DNA of 64,000 nucleotides, taken from the NCBI RefSeq assembly GCF_051201015.1, contig NZ_JBPEHI010000012.1; one strand, written 5' to 3'. Source of the stretch: Petrimonas sulfuriphila (GTDB lineage: Bacteria; Bacteroidota; Bacteroidia; Bacteroidales; Dysgonomonadaceae). The translations under genes and the position numbers were made by a program. How positions within the stretch are numbered: the first letter of the stretch is position 1; each line of letters opens with the position of its first letter. Shown here one piece after another: positions 52,657-61,376 of the stretch. The notes below the pieces were generated by a model. That model was not told where the DNA came from and ran no database searches. It saw only the letters and a list, made by a program, of their open reading frames with translations.

Positions 52657-53136
52657 TTATAATGTATAAATTAAAGCTACTGCATAGGCTGTTATGCCTT
52701 CCTGCCGGCCCACAAACCCCATCTTTTCAGAGGTGGTGGCCTTGATGGAAATAGTGTTGACATCCGTCTCCATTATTTCGCTTAACGTCTTTTGCATAGC
52801 CGGAACATGCGGGTTCATTTTGGGAGCTTCGGCACAGATGGTTGCGTCAATGTTACCTACCTCAAACCCATTTTCTCGCAACAAGGCAACGCTTTTCTTC
52901 AACAGTATTTTACTGTCGACACCCAGAAACTCGTCTGCGGTGTCAGGAAAATGAAAACCGATATCCCGCAGGTTGGCCGCACCAAGCAATGCATCACAAA
53001 TGCTGTGGATCAATACATCGGCATCGGAATGACCCTGCAGGCCTTTTTCAAAGTCTATTTTTATTCCTCCCATCCAGAGGTCTCTGCCTTCTGCCAGGCG
53101 ATGCATGTCGTATCCAAAACCTACTCTTATCTTCAT
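52657..53136 (-). CDS. ispF: 2-C-methyl-D-erythritol 2,4-cyclodiphosphate synthase
   Basis: This 159-residue enzyme forms the cyclic diphosphate intermediate of the MEP isoprenoid pathway. The N-terminal metal site GFGYDMHRL supplies Asp and His, and HSDADVLIHSICDALLGA is the second conserved block. The C-terminal TTSEKMGFVGRQEGI is typical. It lies between porV (15 bases) and the methyltransferase-like gene with no gap, forming a compact unit. Confidence 0.96.
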   Translation of the reverse strand: MKIRVGFGYDMHRLAEGRDLWMGGIKIDFEKGLQGHSDADVLIHSICDALLGAANLRDIGFHFPDTADEFLGVDSKILLKKSVALLRENGFEVGNIDATICAEAPKMNPHVPAMQKTLSEIMETDVNTISIKATTSEKMGFVGRQEGITAYAVALIYTL

Positions 53137-53151
53137 AGAAAAATTACTCGA

Positions 53152-54321
53152 TTACCGCAACAACTGTTTTATTCCATCGATATCAAAACCGAGCGACAAG
53201 CGCAAGGTCTGATCCAACGGATTGGACTGGGCCGTTGAGACTAAATAAGCCGCATCAATTTGAAAGGCGTTCATTTTAAATCCGGCTCCAAAAGCCATAT
53301 AACGGCGATTTCCCTTGTATTCGCTCTCGTGATAATACCCCGTACGGAGCGAAAACCGATTATCGTAAGAATATTCTACTCCCAGCGACCAGATCACTTC
53401 CTGCATCTCTTCCTTAAATCCCCCGGGAGCATCACCAAAAGAGTTGAAAATACCGGCAACGGGAGAAGTATCGGCATATTTCTGTACCCTTTTCGTCCTC
53501 TCCTCTTCGCTCTCCCCTTCAGCAGGCAGTTGTGGCGTCGGAACAAGCAACTTGTTGACATCAACACTGAAAGAGAAACTGTTTTTATCATCAACCGGCA
53601 GCCCCAGTGATGTACCCACCCTCAAGTTAGCAGGCAAAAACATGGATGTGTTGCCTCCGTCATAAGATATCTTTGTTCCTATATTTGAAATATTAAACCC
53701 AAACCCCAACAATGCTTCCGACTGTCCCAGGTTGAGATAGGTCTCATTGTAACCGGAAATATCGGCTGAGAAAGCGTTGCCGGGTGTCACGTCATCGCTT
53801 CCCGTGGAATAATCGGCACGTATATACCGCAAGGTGACCGCTCCTGAAAAGGTTTCGGAAAGTTTTCTTGAATACGCCACATCGAAAGCAAATTCATGGG
53901 GGGATACGGCCATCACGTAATCGGTGTTCTGATCAAATACATCAACGTCTCCCAGAGAAAAATAACGGAGTGAAGTACTGATAGCGTTCAGGTTTTCGTT
54001 CCCGAATTTCCAAAAACCGGTCAGATACACCAGATCAATGTCGTTTACCAGCTTACTTAACCAGGGAGTATACGAGATCGAAAAACCGGTACTGCCGGAT
54101 ATAAACGGATACTTGGCAGCATTCCAATACTGTGAATAGACATCGGGCATGGAGGCAGCACCTATATCGCCCATACCGCCGCCCCGGGCATCGGGTGCGA
54201 TCTGAAGAGAAGGCATTGCCACGGGAATCGGATTATATTGTTGGGCAAAAGCCTTGTCGGAAAACAGTATAAATAGGCTCAAGAAACAAACGGTAGTGAA
54301 GAAACTTGATTTCGATTGCAT
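53152..54321 (-). CDS. porV: type IX secretion outer-membrane shuttle protein PorV (LptO)
   Basis: This 389-residue FadL-like barrel protein has a signal peptide (about 1-26). The diagnostic opening of the mature form is NPIPVAMPSLQIAPDARGGGMGDIGAAS. The barrel segments include QYWNAAKYPFISGSTGFSISYTPWL and end in LRLSLGFDIDG. PorV collects substrates from the T9SS translocon and presents them to the sortase PorU. Its presence implies a T9SS elsewhere in the genome, as no other Por/Gld gene is in this window. Confidence 0.92.
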   Translation of the reverse strand: MQSKSSFFTTVCFLSLFILFSDKAFAQQYNPIPVAMPSLQIAPDARGGGMGDIGAASMPDVYSQYWNAAKYPFISGSTGFSISYTPWLSKLVNDIDLVYLTGFWKFGNENLNAISTSLRYFSLGDVDVFDQNTDYVMAVSPHEFAFDVAYSRKLSETFSGAVTLRYIRADYSTGSDDVTPGNAFSADISGYNETYLNLGQSEALLGFGFNISNIGTKISYDGGNTSMFLPANLRVGTSLGLPVDDKNSFSFSVDVNKLLVPTPQLPAEGESEEERTKRVQKYADTSPVAGIFNSFGDAPGGFKEEMQEVIWSLGVEYSYDNRFSLRTGYYHESEYKGNRRYMAFGAGFKMNAFQIDAAYLVSTAQSNPLDQTLRLSLGFDIDGIKQLLR

Positions 54322-54350
54322 AGATCTGTATATGTTGTTTAATTTCTAAA

Positions 54351-54358
54351 CAAATATA
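54351..54358 (-). promoter_or_regulatory. putative -7 promoter box for porV
   Basis: On minus this reads TATATTTG (TAnnTTTG), 29 bases before the porV start. The -33 element is unclear. Confidence 0.45.
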
Positions 54359-54380
54359 ATCTCTTTTTATTGTATTAGTG

Positions 54381-54995
54381 CTATTTAATTTTAAAATCGA
54401 GCAGCTTCTTATTTTCAATATAGCCCTCAAGACGATCGTTGATGGATACACCTCCAATTCCTGCCGGAGTTCCGGTAAAGACAAGATCCCCTATCTTAAG
54501 CGTAAAAAAGCGACTGATGTAAGCGATGATTTTATCGAAAGAGTAAATCAAATCACAACTATTCCCTTGCTGTACAGTTTTTTCATTGATATCGAGACGA
54601 AAGTTTATGTTGTTAATGTCCGGTATTTTCTTTATGGAAATAAATTCTCCTACGGGCGCAGAATTATCAAAACCTTTGGCTATCTCCCAAGGCAGGCCCA
54701 AATCCTTTTGTTTCCGTTGCAAATCACGGGCGGTAAAATCTATACCTACGGTAATTTCATCGTAATAACGGTGAGCAAATTTTTCGGCAATGTTCTTTCC
54801 CAACCGGTTAATTTTTAGCACCAATTCTGTTTCGTAATGAATTTCACTGGAAAAATCAGGCAGGAAAAAAGGGTTTCCGTTACGCAATAAAGCCGTATCG
54901 GGTTTCATAAAGATAACCGGTTCACTGGCCTCAAAGACCCGCTTCATCTCCCGGTTATGCGAATCGTAATTTAAGCCGACAGCAAAAATTTTCAT
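54381..54995 (-). CDS. fumarylacetoacetate hydrolase-family protein
   Basis: This 204-residue protein has the FAH C-terminal catalytic fold: FMKPDTALL, the metal ligands in EIHYETELVLKI (two Glu), GIDFTARDLQ, then KGFDNSAPVG and VFTGTPAGIGGV. Members act as acylpyruvases or oxaloacetate decarboxylase/tautomerases. The precise substrate is not certain. It starts 5 bases after the rex stop, so it is likely in the Rex regulon. Confidence 0.9.
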   Translation of the reverse strand: MKIFAVGLNYDSHNREMKRVFEASEPVIFMKPDTALLRNGNPFFLPDFSSEIHYETELVLKINRLGKNIAEKFAHRYYDEITVGIDFTARDLQRKQKDLGLPWEIAKGFDNSAPVGEFISIKKIPDINNINFRLDINEKTVQQGNSCDLIYSFDKIIAYISRFFTLKIGDLVFTGTPAGIGGVSINDRLEGYIENKKLLDFKIK

Positions 54996-55000
54996 TGGTG

Positions 55001-55642
55001 CTACCCCTCCTTCACAAGCCGGTTAAACATGACCGCCAGGTGCGCGTAAAGCGATGTATTCTGCAACACAATGTGCTCGGGAACGCGAATCCGGAAAGGA
55101 GTAAAATTCCATATTGCCTGAATCCCTCCCGCAATCATAAAGTCGGCAACTTCCTGAGCAATATCGGGGGGAACGGTGAGAATACCAATTTGGGCATCTA
55201 TTTTTTTGTTTTTTGCCGCGAAATCATCGGAGTGAAACACGGGGATGTTGTTAATTTTCTGTCCGACGATGGATGGATTCACGTCAAATCCAGCACGTAT
55301 CTTTAGGCCGTATTGCTCTAAACCCGAATCGGAAAGCAAGGCAGCCCCCAGACTTCCTACCCCGAAAAGCACGGCGGTATGCATCTTTTTGAAACCCAAA
55401 AAATCTTCCAGCACACCTATCAGCTTATCAATATCATAGCCTACCCGGGTTTTACCGCTGACATTTACATAGGAAAGATCTTTCGCAATTTGAGTGGCTG
55501 ACACATTGATCTTTTTGGCGATTTGTGTAGAAGACACTTTGCTGTATCCTTGTTTTTTTAACAACTTAACGTAAGACAAATACCACGGCAGCCTTCGCAA
55601 AGCCGGTTCAGGGATTCTCGAATGATAGTTGTCGTGATTCAT
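55001..55642 (-). CDS. rex: redox-sensing transcriptional repressor Rex
   Basis: The protein has 213 residues from the ATG at 55642 (MNHDNYHSRIPEPALRRLPWY). The N-terminal winged helix (about 1-80, with SSTQIAKKINVSATQIAKDLSY) binds DNA. The Rossmann domain has GVGSLGAALL near residue 87 and senses the NADH/NAD+ ratio; the C-terminal swapped helix follows. It is typical of anaerobes, where Rex represses fermentation and respiration genes. It is coupled with the FAH-family gene, and a -7 box lies just upstream at 55664. Confidence 0.93.
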   Translation of the reverse strand: MNHDNYHSRIPEPALRRLPWYLSYVKLLKKQGYSKVSSTQIAKKINVSATQIAKDLSYVNVSGKTRVGYDIDKLIGVLEDFLGFKKMHTAVLFGVGSLGAALLSDSGLEQYGLKIRAGFDVNPSIVGQKINNIPVFHSDDFAAKNKKIDAQIGILTVPPDIAQEVADFMIAGGIQAIWNFTPFRIRVPEHIVLQNTSLYAHLAVMFNRLVKEG

Positions 55643-55663
55643 TGACAGATCTGTTTTAATTTG

Positions 55664-55671
55664 CAAAGATA
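55664..55671 (-). promoter_or_regulatory. putative -7 promoter box for rex
   Basis: On minus this reads TATCTTTG (TAnnTTTG), 21 bases before the rex ATG. I did not find a clear TTGTGAAnnnnTTCACAA-type Rex operator nearby. Confidence 0.45.
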
Positions 55672-55743
55672 CTCGTTTTTTGCTAAAAATTTTTATCCCG
55701 GCAGATAATTAAAGAAAAAAGTCCGTAATTGGACAAAAAAAAC

Positions 55744-55751
55744 TATTTTTG
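55744..55751 (+). promoter_or_regulatory. putative -7 promoter box for the sulfatase gene
   Basis: TATTTTTG (TAnnTTTG) overlaps the GTG at 55751 by one base. If used, translation must start at the ATG at 55775, not at that GTG. Confidence 0.35.
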
Positions 55752-55774
55752 TGAAAACGGAATCCCAAGAGCCA

Positions 55775-57340
55775 ATGGAACTCAATCAGAACAATCTATT
55801 ATTCACCATCGCCGGAACAGCCTTGCTGGCTTCGTGCACAGGAACAGAAAAAACGGTAAATACGAAACCGTTGAACATCGTTTATATCATGACGGACGAC
55901 CATACCCGGCAAATGATGAGTTGTTATGACAAGCGCCACATAGAAACACCTAACCTCGACAGAATAGCTAATAACGGAGTGAGATTTACCAATGCTTTCG
56001 TGGCAAACTCCATCTCTGCTCCCAGCCGTGCATGCCTGCTGACCGGAAAGCACAGCCACAAAAACGGAAAAATCGACAACATCACTTCGTTCGACGGCAG
56101 TCAGCAAACCGTCCAGCAACTGCTGCAACAGGCGGGATACCAAACAGCAATGATTGGAAAATGGCACCTGGACAGTCAACCCACTCATTTCGACTACTGG
56201 ACAATTCTTCCCGGTCAAGGCCATTATTATCAACCCGATTTTATCACCCCTGAAGGAAGAAAAAACCACCAGGGGTACGCCACAAACCTCATTACTGACT
56301 TCGGACTGGATTGGCTCGAGAACGGACGCGACAAGAAAAAGCCTTTCTGCCTGTTCCTGCATCACAAAGCGGCACACCGTAACTGGATGTCCGATACGAC
56401 TTACCTAAAAGCTTACGAAGACAAAACATTTGAGCTCCCTACCAATTTTTACGACGATTATTCAGGGAGAAAAGCAGCAAAAATGCAGGAGATGAGCATC
56501 GCTAGCGACCGCGATATGGACATTGTGAATGACCTGAAGATGCTGCGTCCGGGTGTCAGCACCCGGTTATCGGAACAATATATCCAGGGGGAATATGCCC
56601 GGTTGGATTCTGCACAGAAAACAAAATGGGATGCTCATTACCAGCCAATCATTGATGCATTTTACGCGTCTGGCTTACAAGGCAACGAATTGGCAGAGTG
56701 GAAATATCAACGCTATATGCGTGATTACGCCAAAACCATAAAGTCGCTGGATGAAAATGTGGGGCGTATTCTCGACTACCTGGAAAAAAGCGGAATGCTG
56801 GAGAACACCGTTGTCATTTACACGTCCGATCAGGGTTTTTACATGGGTGAACACGGTTGGTTCGACAAACGATTCATGTATGAAGAATCGTTCAGCACAC
56901 CCCTGGTTATGTGGCTTCCCAAATCATACAAGAAACGGGGCGACATACCACAACTGGTTCAAAACATCGATTTTGCACCGACAATGCTTGAGCTTGCGGG
57001 TGCTCCTATCCCTTCAGATATACAAGGCGTCTCTCTGGTACCTTTACTCAAAAACGAAAAAGCTCCCGCCAATTGGAGAAAATCCCTGTATTATCATTAC
57101 TACGAATATCCCGGTGAACATGCCGTAAGGCGTCATTATGGAGTGAGAACGGAACGGTACAAACTCATTCGCTTCTACGGAGACATAGATGAGTGGGAAC
57201 TGTTCGACCTGCAAGCCGATCCGATGGAAATGAACAACCTGTACGGAAAAACCGGATACGAAAAAATTACCGGCGAGCTTTGCGCCGAACTTAAACGCCT
57301 CCAGGAGCAATACGATGACCCGATCAGGAAGGACAACTGA
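55775..57340 (+). CDS. sulfatase (serine-type), lipoprotein
   Basis: The protein has 521 residues from the ATG at 55775; a GTG at 55751 would add 8. The N-terminus MELNQNNLLFTIAGTALLASC is a lipobox-type signal, though it lacks the usual basic residues. The metal site IMTDDH and the activation motif S-A-P-S-R followed by ACLLTGKHSH are clear. The key residue is Ser, so formylglycine must be made by an anaerobic (anSME-type) maturase. C-terminal features (LLKNEKAPANWRKSLYYHYYEYP) match GAG- or choline-type sulfatases. The substrate is unknown and no polysaccharide locus is adjacent. Confidence 0.9.
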   Translation: MELNQNNLLFTIAGTALLASCTGTEKTVNTKPLNIVYIMTDDHTRQMMSCYDKRHIETPNLDRIANNGVRFTNAFVANSISAPSRACLLTGKHSHKNGKIDNITSFDGSQQTVQQLLQQAGYQTAMIGKWHLDSQPTHFDYWTILPGQGHYYQPDFITPEGRKNHQGYATNLITDFGLDWLENGRDKKKPFCLFLHHKAAHRNWMSDTTYLKAYEDKTFELPTNFYDDYSGRKAAKMQEMSIASDRDMDIVNDLKMLRPGVSTRLSEQYIQGEYARLDSAQKTKWDAHYQPIIDAFYASGLQGNELAEWKYQRYMRDYAKTIKSLDENVGRILDYLEKSGMLENTVVIYTSDQGFYMGEHGWFDKRFMYEESFSTPLVMWLPKSYKKRGDIPQLVQNIDFAPTMLELAGAPIPSDIQGVSLVPLLKNEKAPANWRKSLYYHYYEYPGEHAVRRHYGVRTERYKLIRFYGDIDEWELFDLQADPMEMNNLYGKTGYEKITGELCAELKRLQEQYDDPIRKDN

Positions 57341-57928
57341 ATGATGCTTCCAATCGAGACTCACCCTTTGCAACCCTTTTTACCCGGCAAAACCAGGTTA
57401 CTGATGCTGGGCAGCTTTCCTCCACCGAAGGCGAAGTGGAAGATGGATTTCTATTATCCGAATTTCCAAAACGATATGTGGCGGATTTTGGGGCTGGCGT
57501 TTTTCAATGAAAAGGATTATTTTCTGACGGAAAACAAGTCCTCTTTCGATAAAGAAAAAATTATGGAATTCCTATCCTTGAAAGGTATTGCCGTATGTGA
57601 TACGGCACACGAAGTGCACCGGCTGAAAGGAAATGCGTCGGATAATTTTCTGGAAATAGTTACTCCGCTCAACCTTGAAAACATTTTATCGAAAATCCCT
57701 GACTGCAAAGCGTTCGCTACAACCGGTGAAAAAGCGACTGAGACTCTTCGGTCGCTTTTTCCCGCCACAACTCCCATTCCTAAGATTGGGAACAGCGTGA
57801 CCGTTGATTTCCTCAATAAGAAATACAAATTTTACCGGATGCCTTCCTCATCAAGAGCATACCCCAGGCCATTATCCGAAAAGGCCAAAATATACAGGCA
57901 ACTTTTTACAGAGATGGAAATTCTTTAG
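57341..57928 (+). CDS. uracil-DNA glycosylase-family protein
   Basis: This 195-residue cytosolic protein carries the UDG-superfamily opening LLMLGSFPPPKAKW (the GS-P motif I) and MDFYYPNFQNDMWRILG. A later FYRMPSSSRAYP occupies the position of motif II (H-P-S-type in others; here M-P-S-S-S). It may be a DNA repair glycosylase or a divergent family member; activity is not certain without the usual His. It starts directly after the sulfatase stop (overlap-free, 0 bases), but a functional link is not evident. Confidence 0.75.
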   Translation: MMLPIETHPLQPFLPGKTRLLMLGSFPPPKAKWKMDFYYPNFQNDMWRILGLAFFNEKDYFLTENKSSFDKEKIMEFLSLKGIAVCDTAHEVHRLKGNASDNFLEIVTPLNLENILSKIPDCKAFATTGEKATETLRSLFPATTPIPKIGNSVTVDFLNKKYKFYRMPSSSRAYPRPLSEKAKIYRQLFTEMEIL

Positions 57929-57934
57929 AGAGCG

Positions 57935-58345
57935 TTAAATCTCAGCGTCACCTAACACTCCTTCGAAATTCAATGGAAATACCTTGGTTATCTTTTGGCT
58001 TTTGATGAGTGGCTTCAGTTTTTTCAGAACAATCTCTTTAAAATAAGAAGCATTGGAATGCACTTTATATGCAGCTTCACTCTCGTAGCTCTCGTAGATA
58101 AATACACGAGCAGGATCCTCTTCACTCAACAAAACATCGTAAACCAGGCAACCCTCCTCGTTTTCAAGGGTTTGCAATTGAATGTCTGATAACAACTCTA
58201 TGGCCTCATCTACCCGGCTCTCATCCAACGTAAATTCAACCAAAATCACATAGGGTTCACCTGCATTTTGTGCCTGTGAATGGCGGGGATAAGCAGAAAG
58301 AAGCGTCAGAAAAAGCACACAGAAAAGAAAAAATTGCTTTTGCAT
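57935..58345 (-). CDS. secreted antibiotic-biosynthesis-monooxygenase-fold protein
   Basis: This 136-residue protein has a signal peptide (MQKQFFLFCVLFLTLLSAYPRHSQA). The ABM-type ferredoxin fold that follows has VEFTLDESRVDEAIELLSDIQ, NEEGCLVYDVLLSEEDPARVFIYESYESEAAYKVH. Most ABM proteins are cytosolic; this one is predicted exported. No cofactor site is visible. It converges with the UDG-like gene across 6 bases. The role is unknown. Confidence 0.82.
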   Translation of the reverse strand: MQKQFFLFCVLFLTLLSAYPRHSQAQNAGEPYVILVEFTLDESRVDEAIELLSDIQLQTLENEEGCLVYDVLLSEEDPARVFIYESYESEAAYKVHSNASYFKEIVLKKLKPLIKSQKITKVFPLNFEGVLGDAEI

Positions 58346-58464
58346 AGGTTAAGAAAATTTAAAAACTGTTTTGATTATTTATGCACTGTTTGTGTCATTT
58401 TTTATGAACCTGGATTTTCGCATCATACGGCGTATGAAACAAAAGGAAACTTCAAAACAGTTTC

Positions 58465-59265
58465 TTAATTTCGCAGGCCGGAAACATTTTTCAGCACAGC
58501 GCGTATGGTTCCAATCTTTAAGTGCGTGTCGATGACAATGGGAATTCTGTTCGCATCATCGGTCAATGAAGCACTAATAGCCTCTTTCTTGTCTTTAAAC
58601 GCCTTATCGTAGATGGTCAGGGAGATTTGAACCGTGTTATAGGTTTGCCCGTCATTGGCTTTAATCTTGGACAAACCGTTGTAGTTTACAGCCATGTTCA
58701 CGATCTCTCTTCCGGAAATAAACTGTATTTGCTTTTGGTCACCGGGTTCCATATCCGTGTAGTCCAGGTTCCGGATCAACGCCAATACCGACAGGTAATC
58801 GTATGTACATTCATGGGTAGTAATGGTTTCCTCAAATTTCTTTTTTCCGTTAAAAACACGGTTTGTCCTTACTTTTATCCCATCCTCTACATAACTGAAA
58901 GACTGCACTTCCCGGGAATAATCCTTTCCTTCAAATGCATTTTTAGTGAAGAGCAGCGGTCGCAAATTCATGTCGATATACGACACAAGCGTATCATTAA
59001 CCGTATAAACACTTCCTGCCAATCCACTCGTATTAAGCAACATGCGAACATTGAAAGCGCTGTTGCCCTTGTAGTTTACCAGATTGGTCTTTAATGATCC
59101 TGTGCCGGCTTTGGCATTCACTATGCCGTAATTGAAATACAAATCGTAAGAGATGTTCTCTCCGTCTTTAAAAGAGTTATTGATGATCTTACACTGGGCA
59201 ATTGCTCCCTGAGGCAGGGAGACAACCAAGATAAATAAGAGAAACAATTGAATCGTTTTGTTCAT
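58465..59265 (-). CDS. DUF3108 periplasmic protein
   Basis: This 266-residue protein has a signal peptide (MNKTIQLFLLFILVVSLPQGAIA). The mature part has the DUF3108 opening FKDGENISYDLYFNYGIVNAKAGTGSL and regular beta-strands through to RIPIVIDTHLKIGTIRAVL. This is a beta-rich clamp related to lipoprotein carrier folds. It lies 25 bases after the gene at 59291, so the two envelope proteins are probably made together. The function is unknown. Confidence 0.85.
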   Translation of the reverse strand: MNKTIQLFLLFILVVSLPQGAIAQCKIINNSFKDGENISYDLYFNYGIVNAKAGTGSLKTNLVNYKGNSAFNVRMLLNTSGLAGSVYTVNDTLVSYIDMNLRPLLFTKNAFEGKDYSREVQSFSYVEDGIKVRTNRVFNGKKKFEETITTHECTYDYLSVLALIRNLDYTDMEPGDQKQIQFISGREIVNMAVNYNGLSKIKANDGQTYNTVQISLTIYDKAFKDKKEAISASLTDDANRIPIVIDTHLKIGTIRAVLKNVSGLRN

Positions 59266-59290
59266 TTTCGTTCGTTTGGATTAAGTGCGG

Positions 59291-61261
59291 TTATCGGGCA
59301 GGAGCAACCGGTCTCTGCATTGGAGTGGCCGGTCCGCCCATACTTCCGGCCCCGCCGGGAAAAGAAGCTCCTCCGCGTCGGTTTTGCTGCTGTTGCTGGC
59401 GTTCGCGTTCTTCGTTGAGGTTACGGCGTTTCTTTTCTTCGGGTTTATTTTTAGTGACATCAAGCGGTTTTTGCTTGTCTAACGGCAACTCCGTCACATT
59501 CCACGACTCTTCATGGTCAGTGTATGCCCTAATCTCATACGCACCCGGATAATAGTAAACTCTTTCGGGCTGTCTACCCTTCTCATAGTCACCTGTCGTC
59601 CATTCACCGTCTTCGTTGTCATCGATGAAAAGTCGGGCATACAGCGTTCCCGGATTAATATCGAAAATCAGGGCTTCGCTGTTTTTGACACGTACTTTTC
59701 GAAAAGGTTTATCCGATTTGTCCAGCAACTCTACATAAGCCGGTTTCCCTACCGGCAGTCCCGACAGCTGAAACATTAAGTTTCCGTACTGATCCAGTGC
59801 TTTTACGGCAAACGTCTGCTCTACCTTGTTGTTCCACAATCCGTAAATACTGTGAACAGTCGCTGAATCGATGGTTAATTTATACTTCCCTCCGGGTTCC
59901 CATTTGTGCCGAAGCGTATACTTTCGGGGGTTGAGCGTGTCGCCAAGCATAGTGAAAGGGACATGCGAGAAAACAGAGTCCACTTCGTATGTGAGGTGAA
60001 CTTTCGATGAATCAAAATCGATTACCGGTTGTTCAAACTCCAACTGAACCGGCAAGTAAATTTCGTGTGAAGATTGGATATTGTGATTAACGGCAAGCAA
60101 ACGCACTTCTTCTTCCTTCCCTTCGTTTTCTCTTTCTCTGCGGGTTTGTCGCGGTTCGCGGAAGTTAAAACTCAATGTATCCGACTGCAAAAGGTCCCGG
60201 TTCAACGAATCTGTTTTCAGGTAATCCATCTTCAGTATAACGGTATCCTGCCTTAAGACCAATGAGTCGGATATCCACAGGGAAAGGGTATCGTTATCTT
60301 TGCTTTTCTCCATCACGTACCAGTTTTCATTGCCCGATACCGGTTTTAACAGTTCGAAAGCAGGCTCCTGGGTTGGAGCCGCAAAAAAGACAACAAGTTT
60401 TTCACGCTGGGTTCGTTCGTGTTTTTGAAAATATTTCCGTTGAAATCCGGATGAAAATGAGCGAAGTAAAATATTATCAGGCAGAAAACGGGTGTAATTT
60501 ATCGTTTTTACGGTATCAATGGTCACACTGTCTTTGAAAACCGTATCCTGTCGTATAGCAGGCATCGATGACGGCACGACAATGGAATCAAGAAAGGCTA
60601 TGGCCTCCTGCGGGTTGTCATATTTATAATCCCTGTTTTTATCGTCGAGAGCAAAAATCCTGTATTTACCTGCGGCTAATCCTCTTACTGTAAACCTTCC
60701 GCGTGAGTCAGTCCTTGAAATCCTTTCAAAAGGAGTCCTTACAAAAGCGGTGTCATCCAGGTTGGTGTGCATGCCCACATAAATACCTTGAGCAGGTTCC
60801 AGGTTTTCTGCGGATAACACTTTGCCGGAAACGGCGAGCGTATCGAGTTGATCTCCTGTAGAGAAAGAGAGGGAGAAGTTTTCGAGCGGATTCCCTTCGT
60901 TATTATCGACAATAGCATCAGTAAAATCGATCGTATAAGTAGTGTTTGGCAATAGTTCATCGTTGAATTCCACAACGGCTTTCTTTCCCACCGATTTTAT
61001 CACAGGCATATTTATCTGCGGAGGCGTAATGATCACTTTCTCTGTCGGTTTTTCAACTTTTATGTTCTCGTCAAATTCAATTTCAACGATGTTGCGGGTT
61101 ACGTTTAATGCGCTGTTTTGAGGATTGGAACGGACTACCCGCGGTGGTGCCTCGTCATACAGCCCGCCCGTGGGCGCTGCCATATTGGCGCATGAATTCA
61201 ATACGAACAGTATTCCTCCCGGAAAAATGAGTATGAGTATATATTTCAACAACCTTATCAT
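59291..61261 (-). CDS. Ig-like (Big_5) domain lipoprotein with low-complexity tail
   Basis: The protein has 656 residues from the ATG at 61261 (MIRLLKYILILIFPGGILFVLNSC, lipobox). The N-terminal Big_5 domain (about 30-125) includes PPRVVRSNPQNSALNVTRNIVEIEFDENI and FTDAIVDNNEGNPL. A carboxypeptidase-regulatory-like module (about 130-200, GRFTVRGLAAGKYRIFALDD) and a long beta-rich region follow. The last 60 residues are Arg/Gln/Gly/Pro-rich (EERERQQQQQNRRGG..). It is probably surface- or periplasm-facing. An upstream in-frame start at 61303 was rejected because it precedes the signal. Confidence 0.85.
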   Translation of the reverse strand: MIRLLKYILILIFPGGILFVLNSCANMAAPTGGLYDEAPPRVVRSNPQNSALNVTRNIVEIEFDENIKVEKPTEKVIITPPQINMPVIKSVGKKAVVEFNDELLPNTTYTIDFTDAIVDNNEGNPLENFSLSFSTGDQLDTLAVSGKVLSAENLEPAQGIYVGMHTNLDDTAFVRTPFERISRTDSRGRFTVRGLAAGKYRIFALDDKNRDYKYDNPQEAIAFLDSIVVPSSMPAIRQDTVFKDSVTIDTVKTINYTRFLPDNILLRSFSSGFQRKYFQKHERTQREKLVVFFAAPTQEPAFELLKPVSGNENWYVMEKSKDNDTLSLWISDSLVLRQDTVILKMDYLKTDSLNRDLLQSDTLSFNFREPRQTRRERENEGKEEEVRLLAVNHNIQSSHEIYLPVQLEFEQPVIDFDSSKVHLTYEVDSVFSHVPFTMLGDTLNPRKYTLRHKWEPGGKYKLTIDSATVHSIYGLWNNKVEQTFAVKALDQYGNLMFQLSGLPVGKPAYVELLDKSDKPFRKVRVKNSEALIFDINPGTLYARLFIDDNEDGEWTTGDYEKGRQPERVYYYPGAYEIRAYTDHEESWNVTELPLDKQKPLDVTKNKPEEKKRRNLNEERERQQQQQNRRGGASFPGGAGSMGGPATPMQRPVAPAR

Positions 61262-61292
61262 TATTACCTTCCTGTCATTTGCATAATTGGCG

Positions 61293-61300
61293 CAAAAATA
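61293..61300 (-). promoter_or_regulatory. putative -7 promoter box for the Big_5 lipoprotein gene
   Basis: On minus this reads TATTTTTG (TAnnTTTG), 31 bases before the chosen ATG at 61261. This also supports that start over 61303. Confidence 0.45.
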
Positions 61301-61376
61301 CAACGAATTAAGTAGTTTTTAGCGTTTTGATGTTTAAAAAAACGGAAATTCAGTAAATACAAGATGTTTTGCAGCG

